From Sphingomonas_R arantia (lineage in GTDB: Bacteria; Pseudomonadota; Alphaproteobacteria; Sphingomonadales; Sphingomonadaceae): DNA of 64,000 nucleotides. The stretch is taken from assembly GCF_042682045.1 (NCBI RefSeq), contig NZ_JBHUGS010000002.1:434001-498000 (forward strand), given 5' to 3'. The stretch's first letter is position 1; each line of letters starts with the position of its first letter. Made by a program: the position numbers and the translations under genes. The notes under the pieces were generated by a model that was given only the letters and a program-made list of their open reading frames with translations, made no database searches and was not told where the DNA came from. Positions 50,774 to 59,572 of the stretch are shown in pieces.

Positions 50774-52024
50774 TCAGCGCTTCACCAGCGTTACCTGCGC
50801 CACGTCGATCCCGCCGCCGCGGAAGCCGCCTTCGCAATACATCAGGTAGTAGCGCCACAACCGGACGAAGCGGTCGTCGAAGCCCGGCGGCAGGCGTCCC
50901 TCCGCCACCGCGGCGTCGAACCGGACACGCCATTGACGCAGCGTCTCGGCATAGTCGGTTCCGAAGCCGACCCGGTCGTGCCAGTCGAGCCCGGCCGCCG
51001 CGGCCGCCGCGCGGAAACGCGATTCGGAGATCAGCATGCCGCCGGGGAAGACATAGGTCTGGATGAAATCGGCGCTGGCGGCATAGTGCTCGAACACCGC
51101 GTCGTCGATCGCGATATACTGGATCGCGGCGCGCCCGCCGGGTTTGAGCGCGCGGGCGATGGCGGCCATGTAGGTCGGCCAATATTCCGCGCCGACCGCC
51201 TCGACCATCTCGACACTGGCGACCGCATCGTATGTGCCGGTCTCGGCCCGATAGTCGCGCAGCGCGATCGTGACGGCCTCCGGCACGCGCGCGTCCGCCC
51301 ACGCCTTCTGTTCCGCCGACAGGGTGAGGCCGGTGACGGTCAGGCGATAGTCTCGCGCGGCGACATCAGCGAGCGCGCCCCAGCCGCAGCCAATTTCCAG
51401 CAGCCGCTCGCCGGGCCGCGTGCCGAGCCGGTCGAGCAGCGCGCCGATCTTGCGGCGCTGCGCCTGTTCGAGCAACTCGTCCGGGTGGCCGAACATCGCG
51501 CTGGAATAGGTCATGCCCGGGTCGAGCCAGGCGGCGTAGAAGTCGTTGCCCAGGTCGTAATGGAACGCGATGTTGCGCCGTGCGCCGCGCGGATCGTTGC
51601 GGCGCCAGGCGTGGGCCAAGCGGTTGACGATCCGCCCCCAGCCATGCGCGCGGGCGGTGGCGCCGAGCGGCACGCGGTTGCGCATGAACAGGTCGAAAAG
51701 CGGCACCGGATCGGGGCTCGACCATTCGCCGTCCGCCCAGCTGCGATACCAGCCGACCGAGCCGGACAGCATCAGCCGCATCAGCGGCCGCCAATCGTGC
51801 AGCGTGACGATCGCGACAGGTCCGGGCTTGCGACCGCCCAGCCGGCGCTTGCGCCCATCGGGCAGCGTCGCCTCGATCGCGCCCTCCGCCAGGCCGCGGT
51901 CGACGCGGTCGAGCACGCGGTGGAAGGCGGGCGCCAAGAAGCGTGAGACCCGCCCGCCCCCGGTCGAAAAACCGCGATCGGCCCGGACAAGATGGTCGCC
52001 CCGGCGCGGGGTATCGGTCGTCAT
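50774..52024 (-). CDS. Cyclopropane-fatty-acyl-phospholipid synthase family methyltransferase
   Basis: 416 residues. Adds methylene from SAM to unsaturated acyl chains of membrane lipids. Signatures: HYDLGNDFYAAWLDPGMTYS, LLEIGCGWGALADVAA (SAM site), YDAVASVEMVEAVGAEYW and YIQTYVFPGG-like FIQTYVFPGGML. The N-terminal about 120 residues are a lipid-binding part. Convergent with dcd with four bases between. Confidence 0.93.
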   Translation of the reverse strand: MTTDTPRRGDHLVRADRGFSTGGGRVSRFLAPAFHRVLDRVDRGLAEGAIEATLPDGRKRRLGGRKPGPVAIVTLHDWRPLMRLMLSGSVGWYRSWADGEWSSPDPVPLFDLFMRNRVPLGATARAHGWGRIVNRLAHAWRRNDPRGARRNIAFHYDLGNDFYAAWLDPGMTYSSAMFGHPDELLEQAQRRKIGALLDRLGTRPGERLLEIGCGWGALADVAARDYRLTVTGLTLSAEQKAWADARVPEAVTIALRDYRAETGTYDAVASVEMVEAVGAEYWPTYMAAIARALKPGGRAAIQYIAIDDAVFEHYAASADFIQTYVFPGGMLISESRFRAAAAAAGLDWHDRVGFGTDYAETLRQWRVRFDAAVAEGRLPPGFDDRFVRLWRYYLMYCEGGFRGGGIDVAQVTLVKR

Positions 52025-52086
52025 GCGCGCTCAGTGGCGTCGTGCGGGATCGGATGCAAGCGGAAGCGGGTTTGCGGGTGGTGAAG

Positions 52087-53481
52087 TCAGTCCGACGCGC
52101 CGGGATCGCGCGCGGTCACCTTCTTCACCGCCTGCAGCGCGCGCTCGCGCGCCTCGCGGTGGCCGATGATCTTTTCGGGATAGTCGGCGGGACGGCACCC
52201 GGCCTCCTCCGGATCGTGGATCGCGCCGTCGGACAGGTCCGCCAGTTCTGGCACCCAGGTGCGGATATAGTCGGCCGCGTCGAACTTGGGCGACTGGGTC
52301 AGCGGCGCCATGATGCGGCCGAACGGATTGGAGTCGATGCCCGTCCCGGCGACCCATTGCCAGTTGACGCTGTTGTTGCCGTAGTCGGCGTCGATCAGGC
52401 AGTCCCAATACCACGCCTCGCCGCGCCGCCAGTCGAGCAGCAGATGCTTGATCATGAAGCTGGCCGCAACCATCCGGACGCGGTTGTGCATCCAGCCATG
52501 CGTCCAGAGCTGGCGCATCCCGGCGTCGACCAGCGGGTAGCCGGTGCGCCCTTCGGTCCACGCCTTGAAGTCGGCGTCGGCCTCCTTGCCCGTGCGCCAC
52601 GGCATCGCGTCATAGGCGTTGCGGCCGTTCGCGTCGGCATAGGCGGGCAGGATGTCGATGACATTCGACGTGAAGTCGCGCCAGCCGACCTCGCGCAGAT
52701 AGGGTTCGGTGTCGCCCTTCCCCTTGGCCACCGCGTGCCAGACCGCCGCGGGCGAGACCTCGCCGTGGTGGAGGTGCGGGGAGAGCCGCGACGTGCCCTC
52801 CTCGGACGGCAGGTTCCGCGCGGTGTCGTACGCGCCAACCTTCGGCACGAACGCCTTCAGCGCTGCATGAGCGCCCGCCTCGCCAGGCTTCCAGTCCGCG
52901 AAACCCGGAGACCAGTCGGGCGTGGTGGGCAGCAGTTTCCAGTCGGCGAGATCGTCGGACGCGATCTTGCCGGACGGACCGGACAGGTTGCGCGGTGCGG
53001 CGATCGGCTCGGGCGGCGGCATGCGTTCGCGGAGCGCCTTCCAGAACGCGGTGAACATGCGGTAGCGGCCGCCCGATCCGGTGCGGATGCTGTCCGGATC
53101 GTCGAGCAGCATCCCGCCGTGGAGCTTAAGCGTCAGCGCCTTGCCGAGCGCGTCCTCCGCCACCTTCCACCAGGGTTCGTAGTGATGGACTGCGTGGACC
53201 GTCTCCGCGCCAACCTCCTTGGCGAGCTTGCCAATCTCCGCCACCGCATCGCCGCGCCGCAGGATCAGCGGAACGCCGTGCTTCTTCAGATCTGCGGCCA
53301 GCGCGGTCAGGCTGTGGTGCAGCCACCAGCGTTGCGCCCCGCCGATCTTCCACGCGCCGGGCGCATCGTCGTCGAGCACATAGACCCCCACCACGGGCCC
53401 GTCATGGGCAGCGGCCGCCAGCGCCGGCTGGTCCGCCAGACGCAGGTCCTGACGGAACCAGACGATGGATGGGGTGGTCAT
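52087..53481 (-). CDS. phrB: Deoxyribodipyrimidine photolyase
   Basis: 464 residues. Light-driven repair of cyclobutane pyrimidine dimers using FAD. N-terminal alpha/beta domain starts SIVWFRQDLRLADQPAL; the FAD domain has EEGTSRLSPHLHHGEVSP, WRDFTSNVID, DAGMRQLWTHGWMHNRVRM and DADYGNNSVNWQWVAGTG. The start at 53481 (MTTPSIVW) removes a spurious 21-residue leader. Class I type. Confidence 0.95.
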   Translation of the reverse strand: MTTPSIVWFRQDLRLADQPALAAAAHDGPVVGVYVLDDDAPGAWKIGGAQRWWLHHSLTALAADLKKHGVPLILRRGDAVAEIGKLAKEVGAETVHAVHHYEPWWKVAEDALGKALTLKLHGGMLLDDPDSIRTGSGGRYRMFTAFWKALRERMPPPEPIAAPRNLSGPSGKIASDDLADWKLLPTTPDWSPGFADWKPGEAGAHAALKAFVPKVGAYDTARNLPSEEGTSRLSPHLHHGEVSPAAVWHAVAKGKGDTEPYLREVGWRDFTSNVIDILPAYADANGRNAYDAMPWRTGKEADADFKAWTEGRTGYPLVDAGMRQLWTHGWMHNRVRMVAASFMIKHLLLDWRRGEAWYWDCLIDADYGNNSVNWQWVAGTGIDSNPFGRIMAPLTQSPKFDAADYIRTWVPELADLSDGAIHDPEEAGCRPADYPEKIIGHREARERALQAVKKVTARDPGASD

Positions 53482-53559
53482 ATGGGGGCGGCTCCGTATC
53501 GAACAGGCGCTGGAAACGCCTGACTCCGCCATTTTATCCGGCATTTTATCCGCGTGCCC

Positions 53560-54453
53560 TTATCCGCGCGCAGCCCCCGCCAGCGTCGTCATCGCCGCGA
53601 CGTGGCGCGTGGCCACCGCGAGCCGGTCGTTGCCGTAGCCGCCGCCCATCGTGCTGGCGACCGGGATCCCGCGCGCCGCGGCGATCACATGGCGTTCGCG
53701 CGCGGCGAGGCCCGCGTCGCTCAGCGCCAGCCGGCCGAGCCGGTCGTCGCGGTGCGGATCGACGCCCGCCTGGTACAGGATCAGGTCGGGCGCGAACCCG
53801 TCGATCACGCGCGGCAGATGCTCGTCGAGGATTTCGAGATACGCCTCGTCTCCCACTCCGTCGGGCAGGTCGACGTCGAGCGACGAGGCGGCCTTGCGGA
53901 CCGGGAAGTTCTTCGCCGCATGGACCGACAGCGTGAAGATGTCGTCGCGCCCCATGGTCAACGCCGCGGTGCCGTCGCCCTGATGCACATCGAGGTCGAG
54001 GATCAGGATGCGGTCGACGTCGCGTTCCGCGATCAGCCGGTTGGCGGCGATGACGAGGTCGTTGAACACGCAGTACCCCGCGCCCGTATCGTAGAGCGCA
54101 TGGTGGCTGCCCCCCGCGGCATTCGCGGCGAACCCGTGCCGCATCGCCAGTTTAGCCGCGAGCCAAGTGCCGCCCGGCGACAGCAAAGCCCGCCGCGCGA
54201 CGCGTTCGGTAACGGGAAAACCGATCCGCCGTGTCTTGTCGGCCGGCACGGTGCAGGACAGCACCTGTTCGACATAGGCGGGGTCGTGGACCGCCTCGAC
54301 CCAGTGGCGCGGCATCGGATCGGGGGTGTGGACGATGTGCGGATAGCTGCCGTTCGCCAGCACCTCCATCACCAGCCCGTATTTGTCGAACGTGAACGTC
54401 GATCCCGGCGGTGGCGGCGAAACATAGGCCGGGTGGTGGACGACGTGCAGCAT
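53560..54453 (-). CDS. Histone deacetylase family protein
   Basis: 297 residues. Zinc-dependent amidohydrolase of the acetylpolyamine/acetoin type. The metal and catalytic residues are in GGSHHALYDTGAGYCVFNDL, LDLDVHQGDGTA and YQAGVDPHRDDRLG. N-terminus MLHVVHHPAYV is typical. In bacteria such enzymes act on acetylated polyamines or other small amides; substrate unknown. Divergent from the esterase gene. Confidence 0.92.
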   Translation of the reverse strand: MLHVVHHPAYVSPPPPGSTFTFDKYGLVMEVLANGSYPHIVHTPDPMPRHWVEAVHDPAYVEQVLSCTVPADKTRRIGFPVTERVARRALLSPGGTWLAAKLAMRHGFAANAAGGSHHALYDTGAGYCVFNDLVIAANRLIAERDVDRILILDLDVHQGDGTAALTMGRDDIFTLSVHAAKNFPVRKAASSLDVDLPDGVGDEAYLEILDEHLPRVIDGFAPDLILYQAGVDPHRDDRLGRLALSDAGLAARERHVIAAARGIPVASTMGGGYGNDRLAVATRHVAAMTTLAGAARG

Positions 54454-54493
54454 CGCGGACTAGGTAGGCACGCGCCGCTGCGGAGAGAAGTGC

Positions 54494-55510
54494 ATGACCG
54501 ATATGAGACAGCCCCCCGCCGATCCGAACGACGGACTGCCGCCCGCGCGCCCGGACGTGCGGGCGTTCCTCGATTATCTGAACGCCCTGCCCGGCCCGCG
54601 CAGCCACGAGATCGGCGCGGTCGCCGCACGCCAGCAGATGCGCGATTCGCGGTCGCTGGTCGATCTGGACGTCGGGCCGCTCGCCGTGCTGCGCGATCTG
54701 GAATGCCCGCGCGCCGACGGCAGCATGATCCCGCTGCGGCTGTACGATCCGCGCCCGTCGCGTGCCCCCGGGCCGGTGATGGTCTTCTTCCACGGCGGCG
54801 GCTTCGTGATCGGCGATCTGGAGACGCACGAGCCGGCCTGTGCCGAGATCGCCCGGACGCTCGACATGCCGGTGATCTCGGTCGATTACCGGCTGGCGCC
54901 CGAATATCCGTGGCCGGCAGCACCCGACGATTGCGAGACGGCGGCGCGCTGGGTCGCGACGGGACCGAGCGAACTCGGGTTCGGCATCACCTCGCTGGTG
55001 CTGGCCGGCGACAGCGCTGGCGGCACGCTGACCGTCGTCACCGCGCTCGCGCTGCGCGACCGCGCGGCGGACGTGCCGGTCGTGGCGCAGTGGCCGATCT
55101 ATCCGGCGGTCGACAAGGCCACCGAATATGCGTCGTTCGCGCAGTTCGCCGACGGCTATTTCCTGACGCGCGAAGGGATGGCGTGGTTTCACGACAGCTA
55201 CGCGCCCGACGTCGCGGACTGGCGCGGATCGCCGCTGATCGCGTCGCAGCACGACATGCCCGCCACGCTGGTGGTGACCGCCGGGCTCGACCCGCTGCGC
55301 GACCAGGGGCGCGCCTATGCCGCCAAGACGATTCAGGCCGGCGTGCCGACGATCTACCGCGAGGCGGTCGGCAACGTCCACGGCTTCATCAGCCTGCGCC
55401 GCGCGATTCCGTCGTCGCAGGGCGATCTGGCGATGTGCTTGGCCGTGCTGCAACCGATGATCGCGGAGGCGGAGGCCAACCGCGTGATGGCGCAGGCCGC
55501 ACCGCGATGA
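54494..55510 (+). CDS. Alpha/beta hydrolase (HSL-type esterase)
   Basis: 338 residues. Hormone-sensitive-lipase family esterase with the oxyanion motif FFHGGGFVIGD, nucleophile LAGDSAGGTL, acid in AGLDPLRDQG and catalytic His in NVHGFI. Cytoplasmic, no signal peptide. The stop overlaps the rppH start (ATGA). Confidence 0.93.
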   Translation: MTDMRQPPADPNDGLPPARPDVRAFLDYLNALPGPRSHEIGAVAARQQMRDSRSLVDLDVGPLAVLRDLECPRADGSMIPLRLYDPRPSRAPGPVMVFFHGGGFVIGDLETHEPACAEIARTLDMPVISVDYRLAPEYPWPAAPDDCETAARWVATGPSELGFGITSLVLAGDSAGGTLTVVTALALRDRAADVPVVAQWPIYPAVDKATEYASFAQFADGYFLTREGMAWFHDSYAPDVADWRGSPLIASQHDMPATLVVTAGLDPLRDQGRAYAAKTIQAGVPTIYREAVGNVHGFISLRRAIPSSQGDLAMCLAVLQPMIAEAEANRVMAQAAPR

Positions 55511-55983
55511 GCGCCGACCAGTATCGCCCCGCCGCCGGCATCATGCTGCTCAACCGGGACGGCCGCGTGTTTGTGGCGCAGCGCCGCGACACGACGCTGG
55601 ACGCCTGGCAGATGCCGCAGGGCGGGCTCGACCCCGGCGAGGATGCGGAGGCGGGCGCGCTGCGCGAGCTGGAGGAGGAAACCGGCATTCCGGCGCGGCT
55701 GGTAGAGATCCTCGCGCGGTCGCGTGGCGAGCTGCGCTACGACCTGCCGACCGATCTTGCCGGGTCGTTGTGGCGCGGCAAGTGGCGTGGGCAGCGGCAG
55801 GTCTGGTTCCTGATGCGGTACCTGGGGCAAGACGACGAAATCGACATCGAGACCCCGCATCCGGAGTTTCGCGCCTGGAAATGGGCCGAAGCGCGCGAAC
55901 TTCCGGACATGATCGTGCCGTTCAAGGCAGAATTGTACCGCGACGTGCTACGCGAGTTCGCCGATCATTTATCCCGCGAGTAG
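55507..55983 (+). CDS. rppH: RNA pyrophosphohydrolase
   Basis: 158 residues. NUDIX enzyme that removes pyrophosphate from mRNA 5' ends (or hydrolyses dinucleoside polyphosphates). Start YRPAAGIMLLNRDGRVFVAQ, NUDIX box GGLDPGEDAEAGALRELEEE and TG, then WRGQRQVWFLMRYLG. This layout, with QMPQGG before the box, is RppH-typical. Followed after three bases by the DUF481 gene. Confidence 0.94.
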   Translation: MSADQYRPAAGIMLLNRDGRVFVAQRRDTTLDAWQMPQGGLDPGEDAEAGALRELEEETGIPARLVEILARSRGELRYDLPTDLAGSLWRGKWRGQRQVWFLMRYLGQDDEIDIETPHPEFRAWKWAEARELPDMIVPFKAELYRDVLREFADHLSRE

Positions 55984-55986
55984 CCG

Positions 55987-57009
55987 ATGACCCCGCTGAT
56001 CCTGATCGCCGCGCAGGTGCTGACCCTGCCGCCCGAGTTGCTGGAACCGGTTACACCGGTGCCGCCGCCTGCCCCCGTGCTGGTGTTTTTCCTGCCGCCG
56101 CCGCCCGAGCCTCTCCCGCTGCTCGAACCGCGCCGGCCGGAGGATGCGCCGCCCGTGCTGCCCGAACAGATCCGCGCGGTGGTGAACGCCGCGGTCAGCA
56201 GCGGCGATCCCGCGGCGGTCGCGGCGGTGGTGAAGTTCGCCAAGACGACCAACCCCGAAACCGCGGTGCAGATCGACCGGATCAACGAGGCGTATCTCGC
56301 CCGCGTCGCGGCACGCAAGGCGCGGGAGGCACGCGAGAAACGCGACGCGCTGATGCTCGCCGGGCCGCTGGATTACTGGAAGGGTTCGATCGAGCTGGGC
56401 GCCTCTCGGTCGACCGGCAACACCGATGCGCTCGGTGTCTATGTCGGCGCGGCGGCGAACCGCGACGGGATCGACTGGCGCCACAAGCTGACCGGACGCG
56501 TCGATTACCAGCGCACCGACGGCGTCACGAGCACGGAGCGGTTCAACGCCGCGTACCAGCCGAACTACAAGATCAACGAGCAGCTCTACATCTACGGCAT
56601 CGCGCAATATGAGCGCGATCGGCTGCTCGGCTACACCACGCGTCTGACCGCCGGCGGCGGGATCGGGTACAGCGTGTTCCGCACCGGGCCGATCAAGCTG
56701 GACCTCGAAGGCGGCCCCGCGCTGCGCCGCACCGACTATGTCGAACTGCCTGAGGAGAGCGGGCTGGCCGGGCGCGGATCGGCCAACCTGACGTGGAACG
56801 TGACGCCCAAGCTGGTGCTGACCCAGAATGCGTCGGTCTACTTAGAACCGGACAACCGCAGTGCGACGTCGAGTACCGCGCTCGACACGACGATCATCGG
56901 GTCGCTGAAGGCGCGGTTTTCGTACAACGTGCAGTATGAGCGCGCCGCACCGACGCGGAACCGTTCGGTCGATACGCTGGGGCGGGCGACGCTGGTTTAC
57001 GGGTTTTAG
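55987..57009 (+). CDS. DUF481 family outer-membrane beta-barrel protein
   Basis: 340 residues. The N-terminal 60 residues are a hydrophobic start and a Pro-rich stretch; residues about 60-125 are helical; the rest is beta-rich with the DUF481 pattern WKGSIELGASRSTGNTDALG, alternating strands and a C-terminal aromatic (LVYGF). Members resemble salt-induced outer-membrane proteins (YdiY). The signal peptide is atypically short (MTPLILIAAQVLTLPPELL), so the start may be imperfect. Confidence 0.85.
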   Translation: MTPLILIAAQVLTLPPELLEPVTPVPPPAPVLVFFLPPPPEPLPLLEPRRPEDAPPVLPEQIRAVVNAAVSSGDPAAVAAVVKFAKTTNPETAVQIDRINEAYLARVAARKAREAREKRDALMLAGPLDYWKGSIELGASRSTGNTDALGVYVGAAANRDGIDWRHKLTGRVDYQRTDGVTSTERFNAAYQPNYKINEQLYIYGIAQYERDRLLGYTTRLTAGGGIGYSVFRTGPIKLDLEGGPALRRTDYVELPEESGLAGRGSANLTWNVTPKLVLTQNASVYLEPDNRSATSSTALDTTIIGSLKARFSYNVQYERAAPTRNRSVDTLGRATLVYGF

Positions 57010-57365
57010 GGGTTGGGGTTGGGGTGACCGACGCCGCCCTGCCCACGTACCGAATCTGCCGCCCCTGCCCGGCCTGTCCGCCCCGCCGCCCACCCCGTTT
57101 GGTTCGAGCTTGTCGAGAACTTAGCGCTAAGTTCTCGACAGGCTCGAACCAAATGGGGTTGGGGGGTGGTTAGATTGACTGCACAATTCAAACTTCAGAC
57201 TCTGAACCCCAAACTCCGTCCATGCCGAGCGAAATCGAGGCACCCTCTTCCCCGAGCGCAGCCGAGGGGCCCCTACTCAGGACAAACGGTGGGTGGGAGG
57301 CAACCCAGACGAGCGCCCCAGCATCGCAGGTTCCACTCCGCCCGCTCCCGTCCTACAGTCCCGCC
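57010..57365. repeat. Repeat-filled gap with near-perfect 68-bp palindrome
   Basis: Bases 57092-57159 match the palindrome at 41513 with two mismatched positions (AGCTTGTC in the left arm; AAATGGGG at the right end). Downstream are CGAGCG/AGCCGAGG repeats around 57230-57275. No gene is seen. It includes the promoter region for the M20-astA-astB group. Confidence 0.8.
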
Positions 57366-58559
57366 ATGCTCCACACCGCCCTGCTCGACCGTGCCGCTGC
57401 CGCCCCTATGTTGGATCAGGTCCTCGCCTGGTCCGCGGTCAACAGTGGGTCGCGGAACCTAGCCGGGCTCGCGACGATGGCCGGGCTGCTGGCGGATGCC
57501 TTCGCCGTCCTGCCCGGCGAGATCACGCTGGTGCCCCCGGAGCCGGTCGACGCGGTCCTCCCCGACGGGACGCGCGCAGAGCAACCCCACGGCGCCAACC
57601 TGCACCTTCGCGTCCGGCCCGAGGCCCCCGTCCAGATCCTCCTGACCGGGCATATGGACACGGTGTTCGCCGCGGACCATCCGTTCCAGGCGACGCGCCT
57701 GAGCGCGCCCGACCGGCTGAACGGCCCCGGCGTGGCGGACATGAAGGGCGGGATCGCGATCATGCTGGCCGCGCTCGCCGCGATCGAGGGGGATCCGGTG
57801 CGCGAGCGACTGGGCTACGAGGTCGTGCTGAACGCTGACGAGGAGGTCGGATCGGGCGGGTCGGCGGCGCTGATTGCGGCGGCGGCGCGCGGCAAGGCGG
57901 CGGCGCTGACCTACGAACCGGCGCTGCCCGACGGCACGCTGGCGGGTGCGCGGCCGGGGAGCGGGAACTTCTCCGCGATCGTGACGGGGCGCAGCGCGCA
58001 TGCCGGGCGCAATCCGGAGGACGGGCGCAACGCGGTCGTCGCGGCGGCCGATCTGGCGCTGCGGCTGTCGAAGGCGGCCGGGCCGCGGCTGTCGGTCAAC
58101 CCCGCGCGGATCGAGGGTGGCGGGCCGAACAATGTCGTGCCCGACCATGCCATCCTGCGCATCAACATGCGCCCCGCGACCCCGGAGGACGAGGTGCGCG
58201 CACGGTCCGCGCTCGACGCGGCGATCGCGATGGTCGCGGCGACGCACGACGTGACAATCCACCTGCACGGCGGGTTCGGACGGCCGCCGAAGCCGCTCGA
58301 TCCCGCCGCGGAACGGCTGTTCGCGCTGGTGCGGGATTGCGGGGCGGAGCTGGGGCTGAAGATCGGCTGGTCGGCGACCGGCGGGGTCTGCGACGGCAAC
58401 AATATCGCGGCATGCGGCGTGCCGGTGATCGACACGATGGGCGCACGCGGCGGGGCGATCCACAGCGATGCGGAGTTTCTGATGATCGACAGCCTGGCCG
58501 AACGCGCGCGCCTGTCCGCGCTGGTGCTGCACCGACTGGCGACGGGGGGCCGGCCATGA
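57366..58559 (+). CDS. M20-family metallohydrolase, possible succinylglutamate desuccinylase substitute
   Basis: 397 residues. Zinc hydrolase of the acetylornithine deacetylase/CPG2 family: GHMDTVF (His96, Asp98), ADMKGGIA (Asp125, bridging ligand), NADEEVGSGG (Glu159 base, Glu160 ligand), SAHAGRNPEDGRNA dimer-domain His, and NNIAACGVPVIDTMG near the C-terminus. It overlaps astA by ATGA, so it is probably part of the arginine succinyltransferase pathway and could supply desuccinylation in place of AstE, which is not in this window. This role is inferred. Start at 57366 removes a low-complexity leader. Confidence 0.88.
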   Translation: MLHTALLDRAAAAPMLDQVLAWSAVNSGSRNLAGLATMAGLLADAFAVLPGEITLVPPEPVDAVLPDGTRAEQPHGANLHLRVRPEAPVQILLTGHMDTVFAADHPFQATRLSAPDRLNGPGVADMKGGIAIMLAALAAIEGDPVRERLGYEVVLNADEEVGSGGSAALIAAAARGKAAALTYEPALPDGTLAGARPGSGNFSAIVTGRSAHAGRNPEDGRNAVVAAADLALRLSKAAGPRLSVNPARIEGGGPNNVVPDHAILRINMRPATPEDEVRARSALDAAIAMVAATHDVTIHLHGGFGRPPKPLDPAAERLFALVRDCGAELGLKIGWSATGGVCDGNNIAACGVPVIDTMGARGGAIHSDAEFLMIDSLAERARLSALVLHRLATGGRP

Positions 58560-59572
58560 CGTTCTTCGTCCGCCCGTCGCGCACCGACGATATCGATGCG
58601 CTGTACGAGATGGCGAAGCTGACCGGTGGCGGGTTCACCAACCTGCCACCGGACCGGCCCGCGCTGACCGCCAAGCTGGCGCGCTCAGCCGCCGCGTTCG
58701 GGCGCACCGACGATGCGCTGGGCGACGATCTGTTCCTGCTGATCCTGGAAAATGCCGAGGACGGCCGCATCGCCGGTACCGCGCAGATCTTCAGCTGCGT
58801 CGGCATGACCTGCTCCTTCTACAGCTACCGGCTCGGCACGCTCAGCCAGACGAGCCGCGAGCTGGGCCGCACATTCAAGGCGGAGATGCTGTCGCTGACC
58901 ACGGACTATGAGGGCGCGTCGGAGGTCGGCGGGCTGTTCCTCCACCCGCGCGAACGGGCCGGCGGGCTCGGCCTGCTGCTTGCGCGCAGCCGTTATTTGT
59001 TCATCCGTCAGCACCGCGCGCGGTTCGCGGATCGGGTGATCGCGGAACTGCGCGGGGTGATCGACGAGGCGGGCGGATCGCCCTTCTGGGACGGACTGGG
59101 CGCCAAGTTCTTCGGCATGGGGTTCCAGGACGCGGACGAATTCAACGCCACGCACGGGACGCAGTTCATCGCGGATTTGATGCCCAAGGACCCGGTCTAC
59201 CTCGCGATGCTGAGCGAGCCGGCGCGCCATGTGCTGGGCCTGCCCCACCCCACCGGCCGCGCGGCGATGCGGATGCTGGAAAAGGAGGGCTTCGCGCACG
59301 AGGGTTATGTCGACATCTTCGACGGCGGGCCGACGATGGCGGCGCAGACCGACCGGATTGCGACGATCCAGGGTGCGGCCGATGCGACCCGCGCGGCGGG
59401 CGATGCGGCGGACGGCGGGCGCGCGGCCCTGCTCGCCACCGGGCATTACGACACGTTCCGCGCGGCGTGGGGGCGGATCGCCTCGGCACCGGGCGGCATG
59501 GCGGTCGAGCCGGCGGCGGCGCGTGCGCTGGAACTGCCGGTCGGCGGGGGGTTCGTTCATGTCGCACGCTGA
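58556..59572 (+). CDS. astA: Arginine N-succinyltransferase
   Basis: 338 residues. First enzyme of the AST pathway of arginine catabolism: arginine plus succinyl-CoA. FFVRPSRTDDIDALYEMA at the start, GRTFKAEMLSLTTDYEGASE, VGGLFLHPRERAGGLGLLLA, and KFFGMGFQDADEFN are characteristic. Overlaps both the M20 gene and astB, so the three are translated as one unit. Confidence 0.95.
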   Translation: MTFFVRPSRTDDIDALYEMAKLTGGGFTNLPPDRPALTAKLARSAAAFGRTDDALGDDLFLLILENAEDGRIAGTAQIFSCVGMTCSFYSYRLGTLSQTSRELGRTFKAEMLSLTTDYEGASEVGGLFLHPRERAGGLGLLLARSRYLFIRQHRARFADRVIAELRGVIDEAGGSPFWDGLGAKFFGMGFQDADEFNATHGTQFIADLMPKDPVYLAMLSEPARHVLGLPHPTGRAAMRMLEKEGFAHEGYVDIFDGGPTMAAQTDRIATIQGAADATRAAGDAADGGRAALLATGHYDTFRAAWGRIASAPGGMAVEPAAARALELPVGGGFVHVAR